A program made the position numbers and the translations under genes. From positions 54,727 to 118,726 of the forward strand of contig NZ_BAABEX010000002.1 in assembly GCF_039540375.1 (NCBI RefSeq): a DNA stretch of 64,000 bases, written 5' to 3'. Positions within the stretch are counted from its first letter, which is position 1. Each line of letters opens with the position of its first letter. Below, one piece after another: positions 54,852-64,000 of this stretch. Source of the stretch: Acidovorax_G lacteus. GTDB lineage: Bacteria > Pseudomonadota > Gammaproteobacteria > Burkholderiales > Burkholderiaceae_C. Under the pieces are notes generated by a model. It did not search any database. It was not told the origin of the DNA and saw only the letters and a list, made by a program, of their open reading frames with translations.

Positions 54852-56096
54852 TCAACGCACCGCCCCGCTGGCCTGCAAGGCGGCGCACTCGGCCGGGGTA
54901 TAGCCCAGGCCCTGCAGCACGGCCAGCGTGTCTTGCCCGAGTGGGGGCGGATTGGCGCGCACGCCAGGCCTTTGCCCGCCGATGCGCAGCGGCAGCAGGG
55001 CTGTGCGGGCCGATTGCCCGGCACGCTCGCCATCGGGCAAGGTGATCTCGGCCAGTCCGCCCGTGGCCTGAAGATGCGGGTCGTCGAACAGTTGTTCAGG
55101 CCGCGCAATGGGGGCATACGGCAGCCCGTGGCGCTCAAACCGCTCAGCAATCTCACTTGCGCGGAATCCAGCCAGCCGCTGGCGCAGATCCGGCATGAGG
55201 GTCGGGCGGGCGCGCACCCTGTCGTTGTTGGTCGCCAGACGCGGATCGGCACGCAGATCGTCGAACCCAAAGGCGTCGCAGAAGGTCGCCCACTGCGCAT
55301 CACTGACGGCGGCCAGGAAAATCTGCTCCCCGTCCTGTACGCTGAACACGTCGTACAACGCCCAGGACGAAATGCGTTCCGGCATGGGCGCGGCAGGCTG
55401 CCCCGTGACCGCGTACTGCATCATGTGCTGCCCGACGAGGAACACGTTGTTCTCGAACAGAGCCGAATCGACCTCCTGCCCCCGCCCGGTGATACCGCGC
55501 TGCATCAATGCGGCCATGGCACCGATGGCGCCGAACATGCCACCCATGATGTCGTTCACACTCGCGCCAGCGCGCAGCGGATCGCCGGGGCGGCCTGTCA
55601 TGTAGGCGAGCCCGCCCATCATCTGCACGACTTCGTCCAGCGCCGTGCGGTGCTCGTACGGCCCTGGCAGAAAACCCATGTGGTTCACATAGATGAGCCG
55701 GGCGTTCTCGTCGGCCAAGCCCGCGTAGTCCAGCCCGTACTTGCCCATGACCCCGGGTTTGAAGTTCTGCACCACCACGTCGGCCGACAGCGCCAGCCGC
55801 CGAGCCGCCTCCAGGCCCCGGGGGTGCCGTAAATCAAGCGCCACGCTGCGCTTGTTGCGGTTGAACATCGGAAAAAAGCCCGCCCCCGCTCCCAGCAAGT
55901 GGCGCGTGCGGTCGCCCTCGATGGGCTCGACCTTGATGACTTCAGCCCCGAGGTCGCCCAGCACCATGCCGCAGGTAGGCCCCATGACCATGTGGCTGAA
56001 TTCGACCACGCGCACACCGGCCAAGGGCAGCGCGCCACCAGCGGCAGCAGTGGATCGTCGGGCAGAGTCGGCAACGGGACGGGAAGAGTCGGTCAT
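54852..56096 (-). CDS. CaiB/BaiF family CoA transferase
   Basis: A class III CoA transferase of 414 residues that moves CoA between carboxylic acids. It has LPLAGVRVVEFSHMVMGPTC, VLGDLGAEVIKVEPIEGDRT, NKRSVALDLRHPRGLEAARR and GRPGDPLRAGASVNDIMGG, where D182 is the likely catalytic aspartate by comparison with formyl-CoA transferase. Substrate unknown. The ATG at 56096 lacks a clear ribosome site. It is convergent with the chemoreceptor gene and divergent from a winged-helix regulator, which might control it. Confidence 0.9.
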   Translation of the reverse strand: MTDSSRPVADSARRSTAAAGGALPLAGVRVVEFSHMVMGPTCGMVLGDLGAEVIKVEPIEGDRTRHLLGAGAGFFPMFNRNKRSVALDLRHPRGLEAARRLALSADVVVQNFKPGVMGKYGLDYAGLADENARLIYVNHMGFLPGPYEHRTALDEVVQMMGGLAYMTGRPGDPLRAGASVNDIMGGMFGAIGAMAALMQRGITGRGQEVDSALFENNVFLVGQHMMQYAVTGQPAAPMPERISSWALYDVFSVQDGEQIFLAAVSDAQWATFCDAFGFDDLRADPRLATNNDRVRARPTLMPDLRQRLAGFRASEIAERFERHGLPYAPIARPEQLFDDPHLQATGGLAEITLPDGERAGQSARTALLPLRIGGQRPGVRANPPPLGQDTLAVLQGLGYTPAECAALQASGAVR

Positions 56097-56213
56097 GGCA
56101 AGGAATCTTGAGCGGGCCGGAGCTGGCCACCAGCAACACGCTGCAGCAACGTCGCAGAGATGCAACAAAATGCAGCATGTAAACCCTTAAATCTGCCGCC
56201 AGCGTACAGCAAA

Positions 56214-56243
56214 CAAGCACGACAAGCTACCAAACTTGTAGCA
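56214..56243 (+). repeat. Dispersed repeat, degenerate copy
   Basis: Resembles the right half of the repeat: CAAGCACGACAAGCTACC followed by AAACTTGTAGCA. The left arm is missing. It lies in the divergent region between the CoA transferase and winged-helix genes. Confidence 0.6.
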
Positions 56244-56328
56244 AATACGGTTCCGCGCTATAGTCGGCCGCAGGTTCGGGGGCCCTGTGCTGCCCGGTGA
56301 CACAATCCCAGCGCCAGGAGAAGCCTGC

Positions 56329-56637
56329 ATGAGCTCCAAGGAAAACGCGGCCATCAACCAGCTGTTCGAACGGCTTGAGTGCCGTTACGCACTGCGCGTG
56401 CTGTGGGCGCTGCGCGACGGACATCCACAGACGTTCCGCCTGCTGCAAGACAGCGTGGGCGGCATCACGCCCAACACCCTCAACACCCGCATCAAAGAGC
56501 TGCGCGAGGTTGGCTTGATCGACCACGGCAGCGACGGCTACACGGTGACCTCGTCCGGTCAAGACCTGCTCAAGCGCCTGAGCGACGTGCAGGCCTTCGC
56601 CACACGCTGGGCATCGGGGCGCGCCCGCGGCAAGTAA
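56329..56637 (+). CDS. Small winged-helix (HxlR-type) transcriptional regulator
   Basis: The 102-residue product resembles HxlR-family regulators: a short N-terminal helix (NQLFERLECRYALRVLWALR), the winged-helix core (TFRLLQDSVGGITPNTLNTR as recognition region, then ELREVGLIDHGSDGYTVTSS) and a C-terminal dimer helix. AGGAG is 9 bases before the ATG at 56329. Being divergent from the CoA transferase makes that gene a candidate target. No effector is evident. A terminator follows. Confidence 0.82.
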   Translation: MSSKENAAINQLFERLECRYALRVLWALRDGHPQTFRLLQDSVGGITPNTLNTRIKELREVGLIDHGSDGYTVTSSGQDLLKRLSDVQAFATRWASGRARGK

Positions 56638-56657
56638 GCGCACTGCGCTCCACCACG

Positions 56658-56695
56658 GCTTCTGGCTTTGCCTGCTGGGCACCAGAAGCTTTTTT
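56658..56695 (+). terminator. Rho-independent terminator of the winged-helix gene
   Basis: An 8-bp stem GCTTCTGG/CCAGAAGC (56658-56665 with 56682-56689) is followed by TTTTTT. It lies about 20 bases after the stop of the regulator gene and just before the FKBP gene. Confidence 0.85.
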
Positions 56696-56715
56696 CATCC
56701 TTGCGAAAGCACACC

Positions 56716-57075
56716 ATGGCAATGATCACCACGGCCTCTGGCCTGCAGTACGAAGACACCGTCGTTGGCGAGGGCGCCGAAGCCGCACGCGGCCAGAACG
56801 TATCGGTGCATTACACCGGCTGGCTGTACCAGGACGGACAACAGGGCGCAAAGTTCGATTCGAGCCTGGACCGCCGCGCGCCGTTCGACTTTCCGCTGGG
56901 TGCGGGCATGGTCATCAAAGGGTGGGACGAAGGCGTGCAAGGCATGAAGGTGGGCGGCAAGCGCACGCTCATCATCCCGGCGGCCCTGGGCTACGGTGCC
57001 CGCGGTGCAGGCGGTGTGATCCCGCCGAATGCCACACTCAAGTTCGACGTAGAACTGCTGGCCGTGGGCCGCTGA
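56716..57075 (+). CDS. FKBP-type peptidyl-prolyl cis-trans isomerase
   Basis: The 119-residue product is a single cytoplasmic FKBP domain that speeds proline isomerisation. It has VSVHYTGWLYQDGQQGAKFD, PFDFPLGAGMVIKGWDEGVQ, and PAALGYGARGAGGVIPPNAT, the standard active-site and C-terminal segments. There is no signal peptide. Two ATGs (56716 and 56722) are possible starts; neither has a strong ribosome site. It follows a terminator and stands alone. Confidence 0.93.
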   Translation: MAMITTASGLQYEDTVVGEGAEAARGQNVSVHYTGWLYQDGQQGAKFDSSLDRRAPFDFPLGAGMVIKGWDEGVQGMKVGGKRTLIIPAALGYGARGAGGVIPPNATLKFDVELLAVGR

Positions 57076-57209
57076 GTCTGGGCCCTAGGGCTGCCGTGGC
57101 GCTGCAGTGCTGCGGCAGCCGCCCATGCGGGGCTGGCAGGTTGCAGCAGCAGCCCATCAGCTGGCTCAGCTCACGATTGCCCTGAGCTGCACGGAGACCC
57201 ATCAGGCGG

Positions 57210-57698
57210 TCAGGCAAAAAGCGCCTGGCGCAGGCGCTCGTATTTGGCCTCCCCCACCGCTTCGCGGATCTGCGGAGCGAGCGCGGCGAGCGCCTCGTAG
57301 TTCATCGCCCCCTCCACTGCCAGATTCAGACGGAAGCCCCGCAGCCCCAGGCCAGCCGTCAACTCTGTGGCTACGGGATAGGCATCCTGGAATCGCTGCA
57401 TCATCGAGCGGCCGGTTTCCGGCACGCCGCCCGAGGCGGGGGCCGCCACCACCGGTGCGGCAGGCGCAGGCGCTGGTGCCGACTCTTGGCCCAGGGGCGC
57501 CAGCACGCCCAGATCCCGCATCGCCTGAATGTCTGCCTCGGTGATGCCCATGGCAGCCGTGGCCGCCAGCACATCGGCCACGGTGCGCTTGCCGTCAAAC
57601 AGGATGAAAGCAGAGCGCTGGCGTGGCGTCAGTGCGCCGTGCCGGTCCTTGAGCAGTTGCTGACCGGCCGATGTTTTGACGAGAACCGTGGAAGGCAT
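57210..57698 (-). CDS. Conserved hypothetical protein
   Basis: I do not recognise a function. The 162-residue product has an N-terminal helical part (MPSTVLVKTSAGQQLLKDRH, then ALTPRQRSAFILFDGKRTVA). The middle is an Ala/Pro-rich linker (about 72-95), and the C-terminal helical part ends AVGEAKYERLRQALFA. No signal peptide or membrane segment is seen. The FILFDGKRTVADVLAATA motif recurs in short Comamonadaceae proteins as I recall. The ATG at 57698 is chosen since homologous residues seem to begin there; the ribosome site is weak. It lies downstream of the symporter operon, 161 bases away. Confidence 0.7.
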   Translation of the reverse strand: MPSTVLVKTSAGQQLLKDRHGALTPRQRSAFILFDGKRTVADVLAATAAMGITEADIQAMRDLGVLAPLGQESAPAPAPAAPVVAAPASGGVPETGRSMMQRFQDAYPVATELTAGLGLRGFRLNLAVEGAMNYEALAALAPQIREAVGEAKYERLRQALFA

Positions 57699-57859
57699 GC
57701 GTGGTGTAGATGAAAGCCGTCCTGCAGATTCGCACAGCGGGCCAACGACAACCACCCGGGTAACCCTTAGAGACGCGTGATTCGCCCTGCAGGGGAGCCG
57801 TATCCGTCGCCAACACGACAGCCCCGAGCCGCGAGGAAGGGCTCGCCCACGCTTGGGGC

Positions 57860-59947
57860 TCAAATTTCGCGGCGGTCAACCGGGAGGCGTCCCGGACGGG
57901 TGAGGCGACTTACAGCCACTGCCACCAGAGCACCGACCGGCACTCCAAACACGCCTGCCGAGATGGGCTGGATACCGAACCAGAGCGTGTCTGCAATCAG
58001 CCAGGAAGGCAGGCCGCGGAACGCCGATACATGCGAGAGCATGTAGTACACCGTGATGCCCAGCCCACAGAGCATGCCCGCCACGGCCCCCTGGCGCGTG
58101 GTGCCGCGCCAAAAGATACCCAGCACCATGACGGGCACGAAGGCCGAGGCCGCGAGCGAGAAAGAAGCCGACACCATGGGCAAAATGTCCGACGGCTTGA
58201 GCGCCGCCACAAACGCCGCCGACAGCGCCACCGTGAGCAGCGTGAACTTAGTCAGAATCACGCGCTGCTCGGGCGAGGCTTCCCGCGCACGTTCGCGAAA
58301 GTACAGGTCGCGCACGAGCGCGTTGCTGATGGTGAGCAGCAGGCCGTCGGCGGTGGACAGCGCCGCCGCCAGCCCGCCCGCGGCCACCAGGCCCGACACC
58401 ACATACGGCAGCCCACCCAGTTCGGGGGTGGCCAGCATGATCAGGTCGGCCCCGAAATGGATCTCGCCAAACTGCACGATGCCGTCGCCGTTCACGTCCT
58501 CCACCGACAGCAGCGACGCATCCACCCGCGCCCACTGGGCCATCCAAGCGGGCAAGGCCTCGAAGCTACTGCCCACCAAGTTGTGCAGCACTTCGTACTT
58601 CACAAGCGCCGCCAGCGCAGGCGCACTCAGGTACAGCAGCGCGATGAAAAACAGCGACCACCCCACCGAGGCACGCGCCGCCGCCACCGTAGGTGCGGTG
58701 TAGAAGCGCGTGAGCAGGTGCGGCAGCCCGGCCGTGCCCACCATCAGGCAGAACATCAGCGCCAGGAAGTTGCGGCGAGCGAGTTCGTACTCGGCCTGCT
58801 CTTCTGCAGTGCCGTCAGGATCCCCAGCGTAGGCGGTGGCATGGCGCGGCAGCCCTCCCAGAGGCCGCGCGCGCTCATAGTTCTCGCGCATCTCGCGTGT
58901 CCAGCGCTCGCGGGCGGCGGCGGCGTCCCGCGGCAGCGAGGCGAGTTCCCGGCTGGCCGCCACGATCAGGCCCACGTCGGCGTTCTGCGCACGCAGCTGG
59001 CGAATGCGTTCGCGCGCGCGCTCGCGCTCCTGCTCCAGGGCAGCCTCCACGTTCTCTAGGCGCCGCTCATAGTCACGAGCACGCTCCAGGTAAGCCTGCA
59101 CCACCTGGTTTTCCGCGGGCGAATCGAGCAGCTGAGCCTCCAGGTCGGCGATCTTGCCAATCTGCGTGCCATACACCAGGGGAGCCATCGGGTTGCCCAA
59201 CTGCTTGTACGCCAGCCACGACACCGGGATCAGGAACGCCAGCAGCAGCACCACATACTGGGCCACCTGCGTCCAGGTGATGGCCCGCATGCCCCCCAGA
59301 AACGAGCACAGCAGCACGCCGCCCAGGCCGAGCATGATGCCGATCTCGAACTGCACCCCCGTCAGGCGCGAAGCAATCAGACCCACGCCATAGATCTGCG
59401 CCACCACGTAGGTGAACGAGCACAGCACCGCCGCCAAGGCCGCAATCACGCGTGGCCAGCGGCCACCAAAGCGCACATGGAAGAAATCGGGCACGGTGTA
59501 GATCTGCATGGCCCGCAGGTGCGGCGCGATCAGCATGGCCAGAAGACAGAAACCGCCCGTCCAGCCCAGCAGATAGGCCAGCCCGCCAGGCTGACCCGGA
59601 CTGCCTGAAAAGCCCTGCAGGTAGAGCGCACCCGACAGGCTGATGAACGAAGCCGCGCTCATCCAGTCGGCGGCAGTGGCCATGCCGTTGTAGAACGGCG
59701 GGATGCGCCGCCCGGCGACGTAGTACTCCTCCGAATCCGAGGTGCGGCCATACACGCCGATGCCGGCGTACACCATCACCGTGAGGAACAGGAAGATCGG
59801 ACCGATCCAGTGGCGCGACAGGCCTTCGTGCTCGGCCCAGGTCATGAGCGCCAAAAAGGCGAGTACGCCCAGTACGTACAACGCCAGGATGCGGTGCAGC
59901 CGTCGCTCGTAGGCCGCCCCGGAGAGTGGGCGGAGCGGCTCAGCCAT
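57860..59947 (-). CDS. Sodium/solute symporter, large subunit (VC_2705-type)
   Basis: The 695-residue product is an SSS-family transporter (about 12-13 membrane segments). YYVAGRRIPPFYNGMATAAD and WMSAASFISLSGALYLQG are typical near the N terminus. It belongs to the subfamily paired with a small DUF4212 subunit, related to acetate permeases. Two unusual inserts are present: a charged coiled-coil loop (about 262-390) between membrane segments, and an EF-hand loop DVNGDGIVQFGE at 484-495. The ATG at 59947 overlaps the small-subunit stop by 8 bases. Its position after ppsA suggests uptake of a gluconeogenic substrate such as acetate (inference). Confidence 0.9.
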   Translation of the reverse strand: MAEPLRPLSGAAYERRLHRILALYVLGVLAFLALMTWAEHEGLSRHWIGPIFLFLTVMVYAGIGVYGRTSDSEEYYVAGRRIPPFYNGMATAADWMSAASFISLSGALYLQGFSGSPGQPGGLAYLLGWTGGFCLLAMLIAPHLRAMQIYTVPDFFHVRFGGRWPRVIAALAAVLCSFTYVVAQIYGVGLIASRLTGVQFEIGIMLGLGGVLLCSFLGGMRAITWTQVAQYVVLLLAFLIPVSWLAYKQLGNPMAPLVYGTQIGKIADLEAQLLDSPAENQVVQAYLERARDYERRLENVEAALEQERERARERIRQLRAQNADVGLIVAASRELASLPRDAAAARERWTREMRENYERARPLGGLPRHATAYAGDPDGTAEEQAEYELARRNFLALMFCLMVGTAGLPHLLTRFYTAPTVAAARASVGWSLFFIALLYLSAPALAALVKYEVLHNLVGSSFEALPAWMAQWARVDASLLSVEDVNGDGIVQFGEIHFGADLIMLATPELGGLPYVVSGLVAAGGLAAALSTADGLLLTISNALVRDLYFRERAREASPEQRVILTKFTLLTVALSAAFVAALKPSDILPMVSASFSLAASAFVPVMVLGIFWRGTTRQGAVAGMLCGLGITVYYMLSHVSAFRGLPSWLIADTLWFGIQPISAGVFGVPVGALVAVAVSRLTRPGRLPVDRREI

Positions 59948-60272
59948 GCCGGTCTGTCGGGCTGAGCGGCGCACCGTCGCCTGCGGCGACCTCGGCCGCT
60001 GCGCGCGCATCGGCCGCCTCAAAGTGGTTCATCGCCACGCAGTACACCACCACGATGCCGATGAACACCAGCACAGCCCCTTGCGCAGCCATCCAGTAGG
60101 CCAGCGGCCACTCGCCCAACAACAGGTTTTGCAGGTCACGGGCGCAGTAGGCCGTGCCGAACGATACGAGCGCCCAGACCGCGAGCAGCACAGCCTTGAG
60201 CCGCAGATGCCGCGCATCGTGCAGCACGGCCACCGCAGACTCCTGCTCGGACTCGGGCGGGATGGGGGCCAT
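59940..60272 (-). CDS. Sodium/solute symporter small subunit (DUF4212)
   Basis: The 110-residue product has two membrane helices (AVLLAVWALVSFGTAYCARD and YWMAAQGAVLVFIGIVVVYC), and ends with a cytoplasmic Ala-rich tail. DUF4212 proteins are small partners of VC_2705-type symporters. The ATG at 60272 is 20 bases after the ppsA stop; a GTG at 60281 is an alternative. The stop overlaps the large-subunit gene, so they are coupled. Confidence 0.9.
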   Translation of the reverse strand: MAPIPPESEQESAVAVLHDARHLRLKAVLLAVWALVSFGTAYCARDLQNLLLGEWPLAYWMAAQGAVLVFIGIVVVYCVAMNHFEAADARAAAEVAAGDGAPLSPTDRHG

Positions 60273-60291
60273 GTGCCGCACGGCGGAACGG

Positions 60292-62685
<2,394 letters not shown>

Positions 62686-62890
62686 GGGAAAGCTCCAGAA
62701 GTTGAAACCGGGTCTGCGCACCTGCCCCGTGCGGGCGAGCGGCGAAGGTCCACGCATGCGGCACGGCTTTGTAGTTCTGCTTGTGGGCCGAAGGGATGCA
62801 TGGACGGAATTCAGATAATGGGGGCCATTGTAGGCCGACGCCCACGACGCCACTGGCGGCAGGCTGACGCTGTTCACCCCGGGGTTTCAC

Positions 62891-63712
62891 ATGCATTCGC
62901 GCACTGTCTTTTTCGTCTCCGATGGCACCGGCATCACGGCCGAGACCTTCGGCAATGCCATCCTTGCGCAGTTTGAGCTCAAGCCGCGCCACGTGCGCCT
63001 GCCCTTTGTGGACAGCGTGGACAAGGCCCACCAGGCGGTGCGCCAGATCAATCACACGGCAGAACTCGAGGGCAAGCGCCCCATCGTGTTCACCACGCTG
63101 GTCAACATGGAGGTGCTGCGCGTGCTGCAAGCCGGCTGCAAGGGCATGCTGCTCGACATGTTCGGCACCTTTGTGAACCCGCTGGAGGTGGAGCTGGGCA
63201 TCAAGTCCAACCACCGCATCGGCCGGTTTTCGGACGTGAGCCGCAGCAAGGAATACAACGAGCGCATCGAAGCCATCAACTTCAGCCTGGCCCACGACGA
63301 CGGCCAGAGCAACCGCGACCTGGAATCGGCCGACGTGATCCTGGTGGGCGTGAGCCGCAGCGGCAAGACGCCCACCAGCCTGTACCTGGCCATGCAGTGC
63401 GGGCTGAAGGCGGCCAACTACCCGCTGATCCCCGAAGACTTCGAACGCCGCCAGTTGCCGCCCGCGCTCGTGCCCTACCGCAAAAAAATCTTCGGCCTGA
63501 CCATCAGCCCCGAACGGCTGTCTGAAATCCGCAGCGAGCGGAGGCCGAACTCGCGCTACGCCAGCATCGAGAACTGCCGCATGGAGGTGTCGGAGGCCGA
63601 AGCCATGATGCGGCGCGCGGGCATCCGCTGGCTCTCGACCACCACCAAGTCGATTGAAGAGATTGCGACGACGATCCTGCAGGAGATCCGGCCGGAGCGC
63701 TTGGTGTATTGA
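62891..63712 (+). CDS. ppsR: PEP synthase regulatory protein (kinase/pyrophosphorylase, DUF299)
   Basis: A bifunctional regulator that inactivates PEP synthase by ADP-dependent Thr phosphorylation and reactivates it by phosphate-dependent removal. The 273-residue product starts RTVFFVSDGTGITAETFGNA. The P-loop is ILVGVSRSGKTPTSLYLA, and the C terminus includes SIENCRMEVSEAEAMMRRAG. It is divergent from ppsA with about 205 bases between starts, the usual arrangement. The dispersed repeat lies about 50 bases after the stop. Confidence 0.95.
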   Translation: MHSRTVFFVSDGTGITAETFGNAILAQFELKPRHVRLPFVDSVDKAHQAVRQINHTAELEGKRPIVFTTLVNMEVLRVLQAGCKGMLLDMFGTFVNPLEVELGIKSNHRIGRFSDVSRSKEYNERIEAINFSLAHDDGQSNRDLESADVILVGVSRSGKTPTSLYLAMQCGLKAANYPLIPEDFERRQLPPALVPYRKKIFGLTISPERLSEIRSERRPNSRYASIENCRMEVSEAEAMMRRAGIRWLSTTTKSIEEIATTILQEIRPERLVY

Positions 63713-63760
63713 GGGGATTGCGGTGTGTGCAGCGGCTGGGTTGCGTGTGTTTTGGGCCGT

Positions 63761-63804
63761 TCGTGCTTGCTTCTTAAGCACGAGCAGCTATTAAATTCGT
63801 AGCA
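63761..63804 (+). repeat. Dispersed palindromic repeat, copy after ppsR
   Basis: An 8-bp stem (63761-63768 with 63776-63783) around a 7-base loop is followed by the tail GCAGCTATTAAATTCGTAGCA. It may end ppsR transcription. Confidence 0.78.
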
Positions 63805-63920
63805 ACTGGTCTGTGGGTCGCAGTGGGCCGCTGGGGTGTGCTGTGGTCCGGGGCCGGGATGTGCGCCCGGCGGCGCAGTGACTTTCTTTTGGGTCGCCAA
63901 GAGGGTGTAGAAGAAATAAA

Positions 63921-63956
63921 CTTTGCTCCTGCTGCATCCCCGCAGCAGGAGCAAAG
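63921..63956 (+). promoter_or_regulatory. Perfect 15-bp hairpin covering the ribosome site of the right-edge ORF
   Basis: A perfect 15-bp stem (63921-63935 with 63942-63956) with a 6-base loop (ATCCCC) ends 2 bases before the ATG at 63959. The AGGAG ribosome site (63947-63951) is inside its 3' arm. Confidence 0.8.
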
Positions 63957-63958
63957 CC

Positions 63959-64000
63959 ATGGCCAAGACAGGCCGCCCCCCAGTCATCCCCCCTGGCGAT
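63959..64000 (+). CDS. Truncated ORF at right edge, possible mobile-element gene
   Basis: Only 14 codons are visible: MAKTGRPPVIPPGD. AGGAG lies 7 bases before the ATG. The GRPP motif is common at the N termini of some transposases and other DNA-binding proteins, but is too short to assign. The upstream structure and the abrupt end of a family-typical intergenic sequence at 63900 suggest the left end of an insertion element. The protein family is unknown. Confidence 0.4.
   Translation, partial: MAKTGRPPVIPPGD

Overview
The window is a GC-rich chromosomal segment that is almost fully coding. Protein sequences and gene order point to a betaproteobacterium of the order Burkholderiales, family Comamonadaceae, most like Acidovorax and its relatives; this is inferred from recall of family sequences, not from a search. 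Most genes are housekeeping genes in tight operons with ATGA, GTGA or TTGA overlaps and many GTG or TTG starts. I see no rRNA, tRNA or CRISPR array. The only sign of a mobile element is at the extreme right edge.

Left part, minus strand. The translation/transcription operon rimP-nusA-infB-rbfA-truB-typA (1-8056; typA is cut by the window edge) lies downstream of the nitrogen two-component genes. A small secreted DUF4124 protein gene is coupled to ntrB-ntrC, which ends in a strong terminator. glnA stands alone with a textbook sigma-54 promoter and two NtrC-type sites. Upstream of it is a compact five-gene cluster: beta-propeller, polysaccharide deacetylase, fatty acid hydroxylase, EI24-type membrane protein and CinA-like protein. 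An RsuA-type pseudouridine synthase follows.

Middle, minus strand. hfq-hflX-hflK-hflC, then the conserved cluster ndk-rlmN-pilF-rodZ-ispG-hisS-yfgM-bamB-der (listed in transcription order), which joins nucleotide and RNA modification, isoprenoid and histidyl-tRNA synthesis, cell shape and outer-membrane assembly. Then scpB-rluB, and surE-pcm-nlpD-rluD, where rpoS might have been expected but is absent.

Right part, mixed strands. A quinone oxidoreductase; a diguanylate cyclase overlapping a Tat-exported PhoD phosphatase; a lipoprotein gamma-glutamyltransferase; an acyl-CoA synthetase; dnaG-rpoD; a TctC-type binding protein overlapping a chemoreceptor gene; a CoA transferase divergent from a small winged-helix regulator; an FKBP isomerase; and a gluconeogenic block of ppsA with a two-subunit sodium/solute symporter, divergent from the PEP synthase regulator gene ppsR. 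The window ends in the first 14 codons of an ORF whose ribosome site is buried in a perfect hairpin.

A dispersed palindromic repeat occurs at least five times (near 16850, 43280, 45440, 56220 and 63770). One copy forms the signal-peptide codons of the polysaccharide deacetylase. Together with the binding-protein/chemoreceptor pair and the EF-hand loop in the symporter, these are the least routine observations.
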